The notes: generated by a model from the letters alone, not told the origin. 64,000 nucleotides of DNA from Lysobacter sp. GX 14042 (GCF_021390425.1 NZ_JAJUWY010000001.1:620001-684000); one strand, 5' to 3'. Counted from the first letter of the stretch, positions 10,370 through 22,044 are shown. Numbers and translations are program-made.

Positions 10370-11893
10370 TTAGAGCTTGGAGGTGGCGATCTGCATCACC
10401 AGGTTGGCGACGGTGGGCTCCATCAGGTCGGTCAGCGGCTTCGGGTACACGCCGACCAGCAGGGTGCCGATGGCGAACAAGCCCAGCACCGCCCATTCGC
10501 GCCCGTTGATGTCCCTGAGCCGGGCGACGTTCTCGTTGGCCACCGGCCCCCACAGCACGCGCTTGACCAGGTACAGCGAGTAGCCCGCGCCGATGATCAG
10601 GGTCATCGCGGCGAACAGCGCGACCAGCGGGTGCAGCTGGAAGCTGGCGACCACCACCATGAACTCGCCGACGAAGCCCGAGGTGCCCGGCAGGCCCGAG
10701 TTGGCCATCGCGAACAGCACGTAGAACAGCGCGAACCAGCGCATCGGCCCGCCGACGCCGCCGTAATCGGAGATGCGCCGGGTGTGCATGCGGTCATACA
10801 GCACGCCGATGCAGGTGAACATGGCGCCGGAGATGAAGCCGTGGCTGATCATCTGCACCATCGCGCCCTGCAGGCCCAGCTGCGCGCCGTCGACGTTGCC
10901 GTACTCGCGCACCAGGCCGAAGGCGATGAAGATGCCCAGGGTCACGAAGCCCATGTGCGAGACCGAGGAGTACGCCACCAGCTTCTTCATGTCGTCCTGC
11001 GCCAGCGCGACCAGGCCGACGTAGACCACCGCCACCAGGCTGAGCAGGATCAGCAGCCAGGCCCACTCGGCGCCGGCGTCCGGGGCGATCGGCAGCGCGA
11101 AGCGCAGGAAGCCGTAGCCGCCGATCTTCAGCATGATCGCCGCCAGGATCACCGAGCCGCCGGTCGGCGCCTCCACGTGCGCGTCCGGGAGCCAGGTGTG
11201 CACCGGGAACATCGGCACCTTCACCGCGAAGGCGATCACGAACGCGAACAGCAGCCACATCTGCTCGGTGGCCGACAGCTGCAGCTGCACCATGTCGGCG
11301 ATCTGCCAGCTGCCGCCCTGCATGTACAGGTAGATCAGGCCCAGCAGCATGAACAGCGAGCCCAGGAACGTGTACAGGAAGAACTTGATCGAGGCGTACA
11401 CCCGGCGCGGTCCGCCCCACACGCCGATGATGATGAACATCGGCACCAGCATGAACTCGAAGAACACGTAGAACAGCATCGCGTCCAGGGCCGCGAACAC
11501 GCCGATCATCAGCCCTTCCAGGATCAGGAAGCAGGCGTAGTACTGGCTCACCCGCTTGTCCACGCCCCAGGCGCCGATCAGCACCAGCAGCGAGGTCAGC
11601 GTGGTCAGGGCGATCAGCGGCACCGAGAAGCCGTCCACGCCCATGTGGTAGCGGATGTCGAAGGCCGGGATCCAGGCCCGGTCCTCGACGAACTGCATCG
11701 CCGCGGTGCCGTACTCGAAGCCGGTGAGCAGCGGGATGGTCAGCAGCAGCGTGGCCGCCGCGACGAGGGTGGCGAACCAGCGGGCGGCGTTGTCGCGCGG
11801 ACCGATGGCGAGGGTCAGCAGGCCACCGAGGATCGGCAGCCAGACAAGCAGGCTCAGCAAGGGCATCGCGCTGTGGAGAGGCTCAGGGGTCAC
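10370..11893 (-). CDS. nuoM: NADH-quinone oxidoreductase subunit M
   Basis: Second antiporter-like proton-channel subunit of complex I. The 507-residue product has about 14 membrane helices with the typical VPMFPVHTWLPDAHVEAPT segment and the channel Glu in FFEFMLVPMFIIIG. The GTG start has AGGA 7 bases upstream and sits 12 bases after the nuoL stop; an ATG nine codons inside gives a more usual N-terminus (MPLLSLLVWLP) but lacks a ribosome site. The gap to nuoN is 45 bases. Confidence 0.96.
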   Translation of the reverse strand: MTPEPLHSAMPLLSLLVWLPILGGLLTLAIGPRDNAARWFATLVAAATLLLTIPLLTGFEYGTAAMQFVEDRAWIPAFDIRYHMGVDGFSVPLIALTTLTSLLVLIGAWGVDKRVSQYYACFLILEGLMIGVFAALDAMLFYVFFEFMLVPMFIIIGVWGGPRRVYASIKFFLYTFLGSLFMLLGLIYLYMQGGSWQIADMVQLQLSATEQMWLLFAFVIAFAVKVPMFPVHTWLPDAHVEAPTGGSVILAAIMLKIGGYGFLRFALPIAPDAGAEWAWLLILLSLVAVVYVGLVALAQDDMKKLVAYSSVSHMGFVTLGIFIAFGLVREYGNVDGAQLGLQGAMVQMISHGFISGAMFTCIGVLYDRMHTRRISDYGGVGGPMRWFALFYVLFAMANSGLPGTSGFVGEFMVVVASFQLHPLVALFAAMTLIIGAGYSLYLVKRVLWGPVANENVARLRDINGREWAVLGLFAIGTLLVGVYPKPLTDLMEPTVANLVMQIATSKL

Positions 11894-11905
11894 GTCGCGG
11901 TCCTG

Positions 11906-14020
11906 TCAGTTCAAGGTACGGATGAGCACGGCCAGCAGCAGGATCAGGCCGAGGATCATCGCGAAGGCGTAGTGGTAGAGATAGCCGGACTGGGCACGGC
12001 GGCTGACGCTGGCGACCAAGTCGACCACCCGGGCCGAACCGTTCACGAACAGCCCGTCGATGATCCAGGTATCGAACCAGCGGAACACCTTGCCCAGCGC
12101 GTAGCTGCCACCGGCCAGGCCGTCGATCCACAGGCGGTCGAAGCCGTACTTGTCCTCCAGGATCCGCACCGGCAGGGCGAGCGCATGGCGCGCCTTGCCC
12201 GGCAGGTCGGGACGGAACAGGTACAGGAAGGTGGCCAGGGCGAAGCCGGCGAGGGTCAGCCAGAACACCGGCGCCTGGAAGCCGTGCAGCGCATAGGCCA
12301 CCGGACCGTGCCAGACCTGCGCGCCGACCTGGGCGACGGTGTCGCGGGTGGCGGCCAGGTCAATCGCACCGAGGAAGAACGGCAGCTGCTGCTCCGAGCC
12401 GCTCCAGTTGGTGCCGAACAGCATCGGGCCGGCGGTCAGGAAACCGATCACCACCGACGGGATCGCCAGCAGCACCAGCGGCAGGGTCACCACCCACGGC
12501 GACTCCTTCGGCTCGTGGTCGTGGTGGCCGTCGTGGCCGTGGGCATCGTCGTGGGCCGGCTCGTGCTTCGTGTGCTGGCCGTGCTCGTCGACGGCCGCGA
12601 CCGCATGCGACGGCGCGGCGTCACGGAAGCGCTCGCCACCATGGAAGGTCAGGTACAGCAGGCGGAAGCTGTAGAACGCGGTGACGAAGGCACCCAGCAG
12701 CACCGCCCAGTGCGCGTACTGCGCGATCCAGCCGCCCTGCTCCGCCGCGTGAGCCGCGGCCTCGACGATGGTGTCCTTGGAATAGAAGCCGCTGAAGAAC
12801 GGCGTGCCCACCAGCGCCAGGGTGCCGATCACCATGGTGATGTAGGTCACCGGCATGTAGCGTCGCAGGCCGCCCATCTTGCGCATGTCCTGCTCGTGGT
12901 GCATGGCGATGATCACCGAGCCCGCGCCCAGGAACAGCAGCGCCTTGAAGAAGGCGTGGGTCATCAGGTGGTACACGGCGGCCGAGTACGCCGACACGCC
13001 CAGCGCCACCGTCATGTAGCCCAGCTGCGACAGCGTGGAGTACGCGACCACGCGCTTGATGTCGTTCTGCACGATGCCGATCAGGCCGGTGAAGAACGCC
13101 GTGGTGGCACCGATGAACAGCACGAAGGACAGCGCGGTCGGGCTCAGCTCGAACAGCGGCGACATGCGCGCGACCATGAAGATGCCGGCGGTGACCATGG
13201 TCGCGGCGTGGATCAGCGCCGAGATCGGGGTCGGGCCCTCCATCGAGTCGGGCAGCCACACGTGCAGCGGAACCTGCGCCGACTTGCCCATGGCACCGAT
13301 GAACAACAGGATGCAGATCAGCGTCGCCACCGACCATTCATGGCCGGGGATCACCGCGATCGACAGCTCCGCCAGCATCGGCGCATTGGCGAACACGGTG
13401 GCGTAGTCCAGCGAGCCGAACACCAGCACGATGCCGGCGATGCCGAGCAGGAAGCCGAAGTCGCCGACCCGGTTGACCAGGAAGGCCTTGAGGTTGGCGA
13501 ACGCCGCCGAGGGCTTCTTGAACCAGAAGCCGATCAGCAGGTAGGACACCAGGCCCACCGCTTCCCAGCCGAAGAACAGCTGCACGAAGTTGTTGCTCAT
13601 CACCAGCATGAGCATCGAGAACGTGAACAGCGAGATGTAGCTGAAGAAGCGCTGGTAGCCGTCGTCCTCGCGCATGTAGCCGATGGTGTAGACGTGCACC
13701 AGCAGCGCGACGAAGGTCACCACGACCATCATCATCGCCGTCAGCCGGTCGACCATGAAGCCGACGTGCGCCTCGAGCCCGCCCACCTGGAACCAGGTGT
13801 AGACGTTCTCGTTGAACGGCGCGGCGCCCTGCCCGACCAGCTGCCACAGCACCCAGCACGACAGCGCGCAGCTGGCCGCCACGCCGAGGATGGTGGCGGT
13901 GTGCGCACCGGCGCGGCCGATCCAGCGGCCGGCGAAGCCGGCCAGCAGTGAACCGGCCAGCGGTGCCAGCACGATCGCCAGCAGCACCGACTTGGAAAGC
14001 GTGAACTCCATGCCCGGCAT
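11906..14020 (-). CDS. nuoL: NADH-quinone oxidoreductase subunit L
   Basis: Distal antiporter-like subunit of complex I, carrying the long lateral helix that ties the proton channels together. The 704-residue product has about 16 membrane helices, the motif GKSAQVPLHVWLPDSMEGPTP and the C-terminal amphipathic arm. Odd point: a hydrophilic loop at about residues 473-507 is very rich in histidine and acidic residues (nine His in about 30), reminiscent of a metal-binding insert. The start has AGGG upstream and lies 4 bases after the nuoK stop; an ATG three codons later is possible. Confidence 0.97.
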   Translation of the reverse strand: MPGMEFTLSKSVLLAIVLAPLAGSLLAGFAGRWIGRAGAHTATILGVAASCALSCWVLWQLVGQGAAPFNENVYTWFQVGGLEAHVGFMVDRLTAMMMVVVTFVALLVHVYTIGYMREDDGYQRFFSYISLFTFSMLMLVMSNNFVQLFFGWEAVGLVSYLLIGFWFKKPSAAFANLKAFLVNRVGDFGFLLGIAGIVLVFGSLDYATVFANAPMLAELSIAVIPGHEWSVATLICILLFIGAMGKSAQVPLHVWLPDSMEGPTPISALIHAATMVTAGIFMVARMSPLFELSPTALSFVLFIGATTAFFTGLIGIVQNDIKRVVAYSTLSQLGYMTVALGVSAYSAAVYHLMTHAFFKALLFLGAGSVIIAMHHEQDMRKMGGLRRYMPVTYITMVIGTLALVGTPFFSGFYSKDTIVEAAAHAAEQGGWIAQYAHWAVLLGAFVTAFYSFRLLYLTFHGGERFRDAAPSHAVAAVDEHGQHTKHEPAHDDAHGHDGHHDHEPKESPWVVTLPLVLLAIPSVVIGFLTAGPMLFGTNWSGSEQQLPFFLGAIDLAATRDTVAQVGAQVWHGPVAYALHGFQAPVFWLTLAGFALATFLYLFRPDLPGKARHALALPVRILEDKYGFDRLWIDGLAGGSYALGKVFRWFDTWIIDGLFVNGSARVVDLVASVSRRAQSGYLYHYAFAMILGLILLLAVLIRTLN

Positions 14021-14024
14021 CGGA

Positions 14025-14348
14025 TCAACCCTTCATCATGTCGATTTCGGCGACGTTGATCGTGCGCCGGTTGCGGAAAAGCGTGACCAGGATCGCCAGG
14101 CCGATGGCGGCCTCGGCGGCGGCGACGGTCAGGATGAAGAACACGAACACCTGGCCGGAGGGATCGCCGAACTGGCGCGAGAACGCGACGAAGTTGATGT
14201 TCACCGACAGCAGCATCATCTCGATGCACATCAGCAGCACGATCACGTTCTTGCGGTTGATGAAGATGCCCGCGACCGCGATGCAGAACAGCACCGCGCC
14301 CAGCGTCAGCAGGTGGCCCAGGGCGAGCCCGGTGGAGAACAGGTTCAT
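14025..14348 (-). CDS. nuoK: NADH-quinone oxidoreductase subunit K
   Basis: Small membrane subunit of complex I (Mrp/MrpC-like) contributing two glutamates to the proton path. The 107-residue product has three membrane helices; Glu in [14 protein letters not shown] and in the third helix ([13 protein letters not shown]) are the conserved ones. Its ATGA start overlaps the nuoJ stop by 4 bases. Confidence 0.97.
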   Translation of the reverse strand: MNLFSTGLALGHLLTLGAVLFCIAVAGIFINRKNVIVLLMCIEMMLLSVNINFVAFSRQFGDPSGQVFVFFILTVAAAEAAIGLAILVTLFRNRRTINVAEIDMMKG

Positions 14349-15025
14349 CGGTCGCCTCCCTGGTTGCCGGCAGCCGTGCCGTCGGGGTTGTGGTCACGCA
14401 GCGAGCGCGGAGCCGGCGCCGGGGCCTGCGGCTCGGACCGCATGCTCACCATGCGCAGCCGGTCGCCGGGGCGCACGCGCACCTGCTCGGACGGGTTCTG
14501 CCTGCGGGTGTTCGGACGCTTGCGCAGGGTCAGCATCACCGCCGCGATCACCGCCACGGTCAGGATCACCGCCGCGGTCTCGAACGGCAGCAGGAACTCG
14601 GTGAACAGCGCCATGGCCAGCCACTCGGTGTTGCTGATCGCACCGACGGCCGCCGGATGCGCGGGCAGCGGGCTGTCCATCAGCGCGAAGGCGCCGATCA
14701 GCACCAGGATCTCGACCAGCATCACCACCGCGACCACGATGCCCACCGGCAGGTAGCGCACGTAACCCTCGCGGATCGGCGCCAGGTCGACCTCCAGCAT
14801 CATCACCACGAACAGCAGCAGCACCATGACCGCGCCGACGTAGATGACCACCAGCGCGACCCCGAGGAACTCGGCCCCCGCGATGATCCACACGCAGGCC
14901 ACCGAGAAGAACGTCAGCACCAGCGACAGCGCGGCGTGCACCGGGTTCTTGAAGCTGATCACCCCGACGGCCGCGGCGACCGCGACCAGGGCGAACACGA
15001 GGAATGCAATCGAAGCCAGATCCAT
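14345..15025 (-). CDS. nuoJ: NADH-quinone oxidoreductase subunit J
   Basis: Membrane subunit of complex I next to NuoK and NuoH. The 226-residue product has five membrane helices with the family signature [20 protein letters not shown] and [18 protein letters not shown] in the first 90 residues. The last 60 residues are a hydrophilic, proline- and arginine-rich tail with no obvious domain, longer than in E. coli. It ends in a 4-base overlap with nuoK and starts 9 bases after nuoI. Confidence 0.96.
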   Translation of the reverse strand: MDLASIAFLVFALVAVAAAVGVISFKNPVHAALSLVLTFFSVACVWIIAGAEFLGVALVVIYVGAVMVLLLFVVMMLEVDLAPIREGYVRYLPVGIVVAVVMLVEILVLIGAFALMDSPLPAHPAAVGAISNTEWLAMALFTEFLLPFETAAVILTVAVIAAVMLTLRKRPNTRRQNPSEQVRVRPGDRLRMVSMRSEPQAPAPAPRSLRDHNPDGTAAGNQGGDR

Positions 15026-15034
15026 GTCGGGTAC

Positions 15035-15523
15035 TCAGCGGTAGGGCGCGTCGGCGGCGCGGCGCTCGGCGATCTCCGCCTCCAGGCGGTCGCCGATGGC
15101 CAGCAGCTGCGGCTTGGTGACCACGTTCTGCCCGCGCTGGTCGAAGTGGTATTCGTGGACGTGGGTCTCCACGATCGAGTCGACCGGGCAGGACTCCTCG
15201 CAGAACCCGCAGAAGATGCACTTGAACAGGTCGATGTCGTAGCGCGTGGTGCGGCGGGTGCCGTCCTCGCGACGCTCCGAGTCGATGGTGATCGCCAGCG
15301 CCGGGCACACTGCCTCGCACAGCTTGCAGGCGATGCAGCGCTCCTCGCCGTTGGGATAGCGGCGCAGTGCGTGGATGCCGCGGAAACGCGGCGACTGCGG
15401 CACCTTCTCCATCGGATACATCAGCGTGTACTTGGGCTTGCCCAGGTACTTCAGGGTGAGCCACATGCCCTGCAGCATCTCGATCAGCAGCAGGCTTTTG
15501 AAGTAGGAAAAAATCCGGTTCAT
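15035..15523 (-). CDS. nuoI: NADH-quinone oxidoreductase subunit I
   Basis: Peripheral-arm subunit carrying clusters N6a and N6b, the last relay before N2. The 162-residue product has two classical 4Fe-4S motifs: Cys63, 66, 69, 73 and Cys102, 105, 108, 112. The N-terminus has the amphipathic membrane-contacting helix typical of the family. It lies between nuoH (9 bases) and nuoJ (9 bases). Confidence 0.97.
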   Translation of the reverse strand: MNRIFSYFKSLLLIEMLQGMWLTLKYLGKPKYTLMYPMEKVPQSPRFRGIHALRRYPNGEERCIACKLCEAVCPALAITIDSERREDGTRRTTRYDIDLFKCIFCGFCEESCPVDSIVETHVHEYHFDQRGQNVVTKPQLLAIGDRLEAEIAERRAADAPYR

Positions 15524-15532
15524 GTCCCTGTC

Positions 15533-16588
15533 CTATCGCCCCGCCTCGAACACGCCGAAGTACACCATCAGCGCGGTGACCACCATCCACGCGATGGCCA
15601 GCGGCACGAAGACCTTCCAGCCCAGGCGCATGATCTGGTCGTAGCGGTAGCGCGGGAAGGTGGCGCGGAACCACACGAAGCAGCTGGCGAAGAAGAATGC
15701 CTTGAGCAGCAGCCACCACCAGCCGTCGACCGACAGCAGCGGGATCCCCCAGCCATGGAACGGGCTCAGCCAGCCGCCGAAGAAGAAGACCGAGACCAGG
15801 AAGCTGATCAGGATCATGTTGGCGTACTCGGCCAGGAAGAACAGCGCGAAACCGGCGCCGGAGTACTCCACCAGGTGGCCACCGGTGATCTCCGACTCGC
15901 CCTCGACCATGTCGAAGGGCGCGCGGTTGGTCTCGGCCACGCCGGAGACGAAGTAGATCACCGCCAGCGGCAACAGCGGCAGCCAGAACCACTCGAACAG
16001 CCCGGCGTTGCCGGCCTGGGCCATGACGATCTCGCTCAGGTTCAGGCTGCCGGCGGCGACCATCACCCCGACCAGCGCGAAGCCCATCGAGATCTCGTAC
16101 GACACCATCTGCGCCGCGCCACGCATCGCACCCAGCAGCGCGTACTTGGAGTTGGTGGCCCAGCCGGCGAGGATCACCCCGTACACGCCCAGCGAGGTCA
16201 TCGCCAGCAGGTACAGCAGGCCCGCGTTGGCGTTCGACAGCACCACCTGTGCATCGAACGGGATCACCGCCCAGGCCGCGAACGCCGGCACCATGGCCAG
16301 CAGCGGGGCGAGCCTGTACAGGAACTTCGACGAGGCCGCCGGCTGGAACAGCTCCTTGAACAGGAGCTTGAAGACGTCGGCGAAGGTCTGGAGGATGCCC
16401 ATGCCCACGTGCACGGGCCCGTGGCGCACGTGCATCCAGCCGATCAGCTTGCGCTCCCACAGCACGTAGAAGGCGACCGCCAGGATGACCGGCGTGGCGA
16501 TCGCCAGGATCTTCAGCACGATCCACAGGGCGGCGCCGGCCGCACCGAAGTCCAGCAGCCAGTCGCGGAACGGGTCAAGCATCATCAA
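15533..16588 (-). CDS. nuoH: NADH-quinone oxidoreductase subunit H
   Basis: Membrane subunit of complex I that forms most of the quinone-access chamber at the junction with the peripheral arm. The 351-residue product has about eight membrane helices and the conserved loops [18 protein letters not shown] and [20 protein letters not shown], where acidic residues couple quinone reduction to proton pumping. The start overlaps the nuoG stop by 4 bases; three consecutive Met codons leave the exact start open by two residues. Confidence 0.97.
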   Translation of the reverse strand: MMMLDPFRDWLLDFGAAGAALWIVLKILAIATPVILAVAFYVLWERKLIGWMHVRHGPVHVGMGILQTFADVFKLLFKELFQPAASSKFLYRLAPLLAMVPAFAAWAVIPFDAQVVLSNANAGLLYLLAMTSLGVYGVILAGWATNSKYALLGAMRGAAQMVSYEISMGFALVGVMVAAGSLNLSEIVMAQAGNAGLFEWFWLPLLPLAVIYFVSGVAETNRAPFDMVEGESEITGGHLVEYSGAGFALFFLAEYANMILISFLVSVFFFGGWLSPFHGWGIPLLSVDGWWWLLLKAFFFASCFVWFRATFPRYRYDQIMRLGWKVFVPLAIAWMVVTALMVYFGVFEAGR

Positions 16589-18813
16589 GCCCTCCCGACC
16601 TGCAGCCGACCGGCGCGCAGCGGCGCGGTGGCGGCATGTCCGGTTTCAATCCAAACGGTGCCCGGAGCGACGCGCGCGTTGAGCTCGACCGGCAGCGTGG
16701 CGGTGCCCGCCGCGGTACCGAAGCGCCCGGTCGCACCGTGCTGCAGGCCCAGCGCGTCCGCGTCGGCCGGGTTGATCACCGCACGCGGTGCCTGGTTCAG
16801 CGGATGCGCCTGCAGCGCGGGCGCGCGGCGCACCACCGCGTCGACGCGGTAGATCGCCCCGCTCGCCGCCACCTCCATGCCCTCGCCCGCCGGGGCCGGC
16901 GCGCCGGCCACCGGGGTGACCTGCCGCGGAGCGATACCGCCACGCAGGCCAGCCAGGTCGGTGAAGCCGAAGCCTTCGGCCTGCAGCAGGCCGCCCAGTG
17001 CACGCAGCACCTTCCAGCCCTCGCGCGCCTGGCGCGGCAGCTTGCCGCCGGCTGCGGTGGACTGCTCGCGGCCGTCCAGGTTGGTCAGCGTGGCGTCGAT
17101 CTCCGGCAGCAGCCCGATCGGCAGGATCACGTCGGCGACCGCGCGGGTCGACTCGCAGGCGAAATGGCTGAAGGCCACGACCTGGGCGCCGTCCAGTGCC
17201 TTCATGGCGATGGCGGTATCGACGAAATCCAGGCCCGGCTCGATGCCGTAAAGGATGTAGGCGCCGCGCTGCTCGGCGAGCATGCCGCGGGCATCGCGGC
17301 CGCTCGGCAGCACGCCCAGGTTGGCCAGGCCAACGGCGTTGGCACCCTGCGGGATGCGGCACAGGGCCGCGCCGGTGGCGGCGGCGAAGTCGCGCGCGGC
17401 CGCGCGGATCGCGGAGGCATGCGCCCCGTTCTCGGCCAGCGCGCCGACGATCACCACTGCACGGGACCTGCCCTGCAGCGCCTCGCGCAGTTCGTTGCCG
17501 GCCAGCGTGGCGGCGATCCGCGACGGGGCGACGATGTGCTTGCCGGCCAGGTCGAAGGTCTGGTCGAAGTCGACCGGGTTGACCACGTGCACCTTGGCAC
17601 CGTCGCGCCAGGCCTTGCGCACGCGGGCATTCACCAGCGGCAGTTCGTGGCGCAGGTTGGTCCCCACCAGCACGATGGCGTCGGCCTTCTCGATGTCGGC
17701 CACCGCCATGCCGGACGGCTCGGCAACCGCCGAATCGGTCAGGTCGAGCTGGCCGATGCGGTGGTCGAGGTTGCCGGTGCCCAGGGCGCGGGCCAGGCGT
17801 GCCAGCAGCTCGCCTTCCTCGTTGGAGGTCGCCGGGTGCACCAGCACGCCGAGCTGGTCGGCGCCGTTGGCGCGCAGGATGTCCGCCGCACGGCCGAGGG
17901 CCTCTTCCCAGCTGGCCTCGCGCCATTGGCCGTTCTCGCGCACCTCCGGCACCCCGGCACGGTCGGCGGCATACAGGCCCAGGTGCGAGTAGCGGTCACG
18001 GTCGGACAGCCAGCATTCGTTGACGTCGTCGTTGTCGCGCGGGACGGTGCGCATCACCTCGCCCCGGCGCACGTGCAGGAACAGGTTGCTGCCCAGCGCA
18101 TCGTGGTAGCCCAGCGACGGCCGCGCCAGCATCTCCCAGGCGCGGGCACGGAACTGGAACGGCTTGTTGGTCAGCGCGCCGACCGGGCAGACGTCGATGA
18201 CGTTGCCCGACAGCTCGGTCATCAGCGGCTTGCCGTCCCAGGTGCCGATCGCCATGCGGTCGCCACGGTACATGCCGCCCAGCTCGTAGGTGCCGGCGAT
18301 CTCGCCGGCGACCCGGATGCAGCGCGTGCAGTGGATGCAGCGGGTCATCTCGGTGGCGACCAGCGGCCCGATGTCCTCGTCGGGCACCACGCGCTTGCGC
18401 TCGACGAAGCGGCTCACCGAGCGGCCGTAGCCCAGCGACAGGTCCTGCAGCTCGCACTCGCCGCCCTGGTCGCAGACCGGGCAATCGAGCGGGTGGTTGA
18501 TGAGCAGGAACTCCATCACGTTGCGCTGCGCGCCCAGCGCCTTCTCGCTGCGGGTGCGCACCTTCATGCCGTCCATGACCGGGGTCGCGCAGGCCGGCGC
18601 CGGCTTGCCCATCTTGTCCACGTCGACCAGGCACATGCGGCAGTTGGCCGCGATGCTCAGCTTGTCGTGGTAGCAGAAGCGCGGGACCGGGATTCCGGCC
18701 TTGTCGGCGGCGTGGATGATCATCGAGCCCTTGGGCGCGAACATCTCGACGCCGTCGATCTCGATGGTGACGTGGTCCGGGGGCACGTTGGGGTTGGTCG
18801 GCTGCGCGCTCAT
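16585..18813 (-). CDS. nuoG: NADH-quinone oxidoreductase subunit G
   Basis: Largest peripheral subunit of complex I, holding three Fe-S clusters in the electron path from NuoF. In the 742-residue product the 2Fe-2S ligands are Cys47, 58, 61, 75. His107 with Cys111, 114, 120 binds N5, and Cys159, 162, 165, 209 bind N4. The rest is the molybdopterin-oxidoreductase-like fold without cofactor ligands. The extra N7 Cys motif of the E. coli type is not apparent. It overlaps nuoF and nuoH by 4 bases each. Confidence 0.97.
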   Translation of the reverse strand: MSAQPTNPNVPPDHVTIEIDGVEMFAPKGSMIIHAADKAGIPVPRFCYHDKLSIAANCRMCLVDVDKMGKPAPACATPVMDGMKVRTRSEKALGAQRNVMEFLLINHPLDCPVCDQGGECELQDLSLGYGRSVSRFVERKRVVPDEDIGPLVATEMTRCIHCTRCIRVAGEIAGTYELGGMYRGDRMAIGTWDGKPLMTELSGNVIDVCPVGALTNKPFQFRARAWEMLARPSLGYHDALGSNLFLHVRRGEVMRTVPRDNDDVNECWLSDRDRYSHLGLYAADRAGVPEVRENGQWREASWEEALGRAADILRANGADQLGVLVHPATSNEEGELLARLARALGTGNLDHRIGQLDLTDSAVAEPSGMAVADIEKADAIVLVGTNLRHELPLVNARVRKAWRDGAKVHVVNPVDFDQTFDLAGKHIVAPSRIAATLAGNELREALQGRSRAVVIVGALAENGAHASAIRAAARDFAAATGAALCRIPQGANAVGLANLGVLPSGRDARGMLAEQRGAYILYGIEPGLDFVDTAIAMKALDGAQVVAFSHFACESTRAVADVILPIGLLPEIDATLTNLDGREQSTAAGGKLPRQAREGWKVLRALGGLLQAEGFGFTDLAGLRGGIAPRQVTPVAGAPAPAGEGMEVAASGAIYRVDAVVRRAPALQAHPLNQAPRAVINPADADALGLQHGATGRFGTAAGTATLPVELNARVAPGTVWIETGHAATAPLRAGRLQVGRA

Positions 18814-20171
18814 GCGACCACCTTCGCGGCCACGGTCCCGGCACGCTGGTCATCGACCAGGAAGCGCTTGTTCACGATCGCGTACTCGAATTCATCCCAG
18901 TAGTGGCGCAGGAAGCCCTGGATCGGCCAGGCGGCCGCCTCGCCGAAGGCGCAGATGGTGTGGCCCTCGATCTGCCCGGCCGCGGTACGCAGCATCTCCA
19001 GGTCGGCCACGGTGGCCTTCATCTCGACCACGCGGTTGACCATGCGGTGCATCCAGCCGGTGCCTTCGCGGCACGGAGTGCACTGGCCGCAGCTCTCGGC
19101 GTGGTAGAAGCGGGCGATGCGCTGGCAGGCGCGGACCATGCAGGCGTGCTCGTCCATGACGATCACCGCGCCCGAGCCCAGGCCGGAGCCGGCCTTCTGC
19201 AGCGCGTCGTAGTCCATGGTCAGGCCCATCATGGTGTCGGCCGGGAGCACCGGCATCGACGAGCCACCCGGGATCACCGCCTTGAGGCGGTTGCCGTTGC
19301 GCACGCCGCCGGCCAGTTCCAGCAGCTCGGCGAACGGGGTACCCAGGCGGATCTCGTAGTTGCCCGGCCGGTTCACGTGGCCGGACACCGCGAACACCTT
19401 GGCGCCGCCGTTGTTGGGCTTGCCCAGGTTGAGGAACCACTCCGGGCCGTTGCGGATGATCGCCGGCACCGAGGCGTAGGTCTCGGTGTTGTTGATGGTG
19501 GTCGGCTTGCCGTAGAGGCCGAAGTTGGCCGGGAACGGCGGCTTGAAGCGCGGCTGGCCCTTCTTGCCCTCCAGCGACTCCATCAGCGCGGTTTCCTCGC
19601 CGCAGATGTAGGCACCGGCGCCCAGCGCGTTGTGGATGTCGACGTCGATCCCGCTGCCGAGGATGTCCTTGCCCAGCCAGCCGTTGTCGTAGGCCTCCTT
19701 CAGCGCCTGCTCGATGCGCTCGAAGGGCTCGTGGTGGAACTCGCCGCGCAGGTAGTTGTAGGCCACGGTGGAACCGGTGGCATAGCAGGCGATCGCCATG
19801 CCCTCGATCACCGCGTGCGGGTTGTAGCGCAGGATGTCGCGGTCCTTGCAGGTGCCCGGCTCGGACTCGTCGGAGTTGCACAGGATGTACTTCTGCACGT
19901 CCCCGCCCTTGGGCATGAAGCTCCACTTCAGGCCGGTCGGGAAGCCTGCGCCGCCACGGCCGCGCAGGCCGGACTGCTTGACCATCTCGATGACGTCGGC
20001 CGGCGCGATCTTCTCGGCGAGGATCCTGCGCCAGGCGCTGTAGCCGCCGGTCTTGAGGTAGTTGTCGTACGACCACGGCATGTCGAAATGCAGGGTCGTG
20101 TAGACGACGTTGTGCTCCTGCGGGGCCGGGCCCACCGGGCCGGTCGCCTGGGAGTAGTCGCGATGCGCCAT
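18810..20171 (-). CDS. nuoF: NADH-quinone oxidoreductase subunit F
   Basis: NADH-binding, FMN-containing entry subunit of complex I. The 453-residue product has the FMN/NADH glycine-rich motifs [10 protein letters not shown] (71-80) and [10 protein letters not shown] (184-193) and the 4Fe-4S N3 motif SCGQCTPC near residue 355. The frame is open 38 codons upstream into nuoE, but those residues are not family-like; the ATG at 20171 follows GGAG 11 bases upstream. A GTG overlapping the nuoE stop is an alternative four codons earlier. Confidence 0.96.
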   Translation of the reverse strand: MAHRDYSQATGPVGPAPQEHNVVYTTLHFDMPWSYDNYLKTGGYSAWRRILAEKIAPADVIEMVKQSGLRGRGGAGFPTGLKWSFMPKGGDVQKYILCNSDESEPGTCKDRDILRYNPHAVIEGMAIACYATGSTVAYNYLRGEFHHEPFERIEQALKEAYDNGWLGKDILGSGIDVDIHNALGAGAYICGEETALMESLEGKKGQPRFKPPFPANFGLYGKPTTINNTETYASVPAIIRNGPEWFLNLGKPNNGGAKVFAVSGHVNRPGNYEIRLGTPFAELLELAGGVRNGNRLKAVIPGGSSMPVLPADTMMGLTMDYDALQKAGSGLGSGAVIVMDEHACMVRACQRIARFYHAESCGQCTPCREGTGWMHRMVNRVVEMKATVADLEMLRTAAGQIEGHTICAFGEAAAWPIQGFLRHYWDEFEYAIVNKRFLVDDQRAGTVAAKVVA

Positions 20172-20179
20172 GAACTGAT

Positions 20180-20707
20180 TCACTCCAGCCCGTCGAGCAG
20201 CTCGTCGACCTTCGCCAGGTCGAGCCGCTCGTGGTAATGACCGTTGATGATGGCCACCGGGCCGCCGGTGCAGGCGGCCACGCACTCTTCTTCCAGCTTC
20301 AGGTAGACGCGGCCGTCCGCGGTGGACTCGCCGCGCCTGCAGCCCAGCTTCTTCTCGGCATGGGCGACCAGTTCGTCGGCGCCGTTGAGCCAGCAGCTGA
20401 TGTTGGTGCAGAAGGCCACGTTGTGCCGGCCCACCGGGCTGGTCTGGAACATCGAATAGAAGCTGGCGACCTCGAAGGCCCAGACCTTCGGGATCTCCAG
20501 GTACTTCGCCACGGCAACGGTGAGCTCGTCGCTGAGCCAGCCGCCGTTCTGCTCCTGGGCCTTGAACAGGGCCTGGATCACCGCCGAGCGCTTGCGCTCG
20601 GGCGGGAACTTGGAAACCCAGTGGTCGATGTAGGCGCGCGTCTCGTCCGACAGCAGCGCGATCGGGTCGACGTCCTGGGTGGCTTCGTAGCTTCCGGTGG
20701 GTTTCAT
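20180..20707 (-). CDS. nuoE: NADH-quinone oxidoreductase subunit E
   Basis: Thioredoxin-like 2Fe-2S subunit (cluster N1a) that pairs with NuoF. The 175-residue product has an N-terminal helical domain and the four ligands Cys100, Cys105, Cys142 and Cys146 in CTNISC and CVAACTGGP. It is preceded by nuoD with a 23-base gap and followed by nuoF. Confidence 0.97.
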   Translation of the reverse strand: MKPTGSYEATQDVDPIALLSDETRAYIDHWVSKFPPERKRSAVIQALFKAQEQNGGWLSDELTVAVAKYLEIPKVWAFEVASFYSMFQTSPVGRHNVAFCTNISCWLNGADELVAHAEKKLGCRRGESTADGRVYLKLEEECVAACTGGPVAIINGHYHERLDLAKVDELLDGLE

Positions 20708-20730
20708 TCAGTCAGTTCCTCGCGACCGCC

Positions 20731-22044
20731 TCAGCGGTCCACCTCGCCGAAGACGAGGTCGTAGGTGCCGATCATGGCCACGGCATCGGCCAGCATGTAG
20801 CCGCGGATCACCGCGTCCATCGAGGACAGGTGGGCGAAGCCGGGGGCCCGCAACTTGACCCGGAACGGCTTGTTCGCGCCGTCGGAGACCAGGTAGCAGC
20901 CGAACTCGCCCTTGGGTGCCTCGATCGCGGCATAGGTCTCGCCGGCCGGCACGCAGTAGCTCTCGGTGAAGTGCTTGAAATGGTGGATCAGGCCCTCCAT
21001 GGACTCCTTCATTTCCTCGCGGCTGGGCGGGCGGACCTTGTAGTTGTCCACCATCACCGGGCCGGGATTGGCGCGCAGCCAGGCCACGCACTGCTTGATG
21101 ATGCGTGCCGACTGGCGCATCTCGGCCATGCGCACCAGGTAGCGGTCATAGCAGTCGCCGCCACTGGACACCGGCACGTCGAAATCCACCTCGGCGTACT
21201 TCGCGTAGGGCTGCTTCTTGCGCAGGTCCCACTCGATGCCCGAGCCGCGCAGCATCACCCCGGTCATGCCCCACTGGCGGGCCAGCTCCGGGCTGACCAC
21301 GCCGACGCCGACGGTGCGCTGCTTCCAGATGCGGTTGTCGGTGAGCAGGGTTTCGTACTCGTCGACCCGGCCGGGGAAGTCGTCGGCGAACGCATCGAGG
21401 AAGTCCAGCAGCGAACCTTCGCGCCACTCGTTGAACTTCTTGAGCTTGCCGCCCTTGCGCCACGGGGACTCCTTGTAGCGCGGCATGCGGTCGGGCAGGT
21501 CGCGGTACACGCCACCGGGACGGTAGTAGGTCGCGTGCATGCGCGCGCCCGACACCGCCTCGTAGACGTCCATCAGCTCCTCGCGCTCGCGGAACGCGTA
21601 GAGCATCACCGCCATCGCGCCCAGGTCCAGGCCGTTGGAGCCCAGCCACATCAGGTGGTTCAGTATCCGGGTGACCTCGTCGAACAGGGTCCGGATCCAC
21701 TGCGCGCGCTCGGGTGCCTGGATGCCCAGCAGGTTCTCGATGGCCAGCACGTAGGCGTGCTCGTTGCACATCATCGACACGTAGTCGAGCCGGTCCATGT
21801 AGCCGATCGACTGGTTGAACGGCTTGGACTCGGCCAGCTTCTCGGTGCCGCGGTGGAGCAGGCCCACGTGCGGATCGGCGCGCTGCACGACCTCGCCGTC
21901 CATCTCCAGGATCAGCCGGAGCACGCCGTGCGCGGACGGGTGCTGCGGGCCGAAGTTCATCGTGTAGTTGCGGATCTCCGGCGCCGGCTCGGCGGCCGGG
22001 CGCAGGTCCATGCCGGGGCGCATGTCGTGCATCGCGGTACTCAT
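20731..22044 (-). CDS. nuoD: NADH-quinone oxidoreductase subunit D
   Basis: 49-kDa-type subunit that forms the quinone site together with NuoB and NuoH; related to NiFe-hydrogenase large subunits but without metal ligands. The 437-residue product shows the family signatures [16 protein letters not shown] near residue 30 and [14 protein letters not shown]. It is separate from nuoC (fused in E. coli), with which it shares a 4-base stop-start overlap. Confidence 0.97.
   Translation of the reverse strand: MSTAMHDMRPGMDLRPAAEPAPEIRNYTMNFGPQHPSAHGVLRLILEMDGEVVQRADPHVGLLHRGTEKLAESKPFNQSIGYMDRLDYVSMMCNEHAYVLAIENLLGIQAPERAQWIRTLFDEVTRILNHLMWLGSNGLDLGAMAVMLYAFREREELMDVYEAVSGARMHATYYRPGGVYRDLPDRMPRYKESPWRKGGKLKKFNEWREGSLLDFLDAFADDFPGRVDEYETLLTDNRIWKQRTVGVGVVSPELARQWGMTGVMLRGSGIEWDLRKKQPYAKYAEVDFDVPVSSGGDCYDRYLVRMAEMRQSARIIKQCVAWLRANPGPVMVDNYKVRPPSREEMKESMEGLIHHFKHFTESYCVPAGETYAAIEAPKGEFGCYLVSDGANKPFRVKLRAPGFAHLSSMDAVIRGYMLADAVAMIGTYDLVFGEVDR

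Noticed and set aside
8981-13951. Very long open frame (about 1650 codons) on the plus strand opposite nuoN-nuoL.
   Set aside because: It is antisense to well-supported nuo genes, has a His/Gln/Arg/Asp-rich composition typical of the complementary frame of GC-rich genes, and no family motifs.
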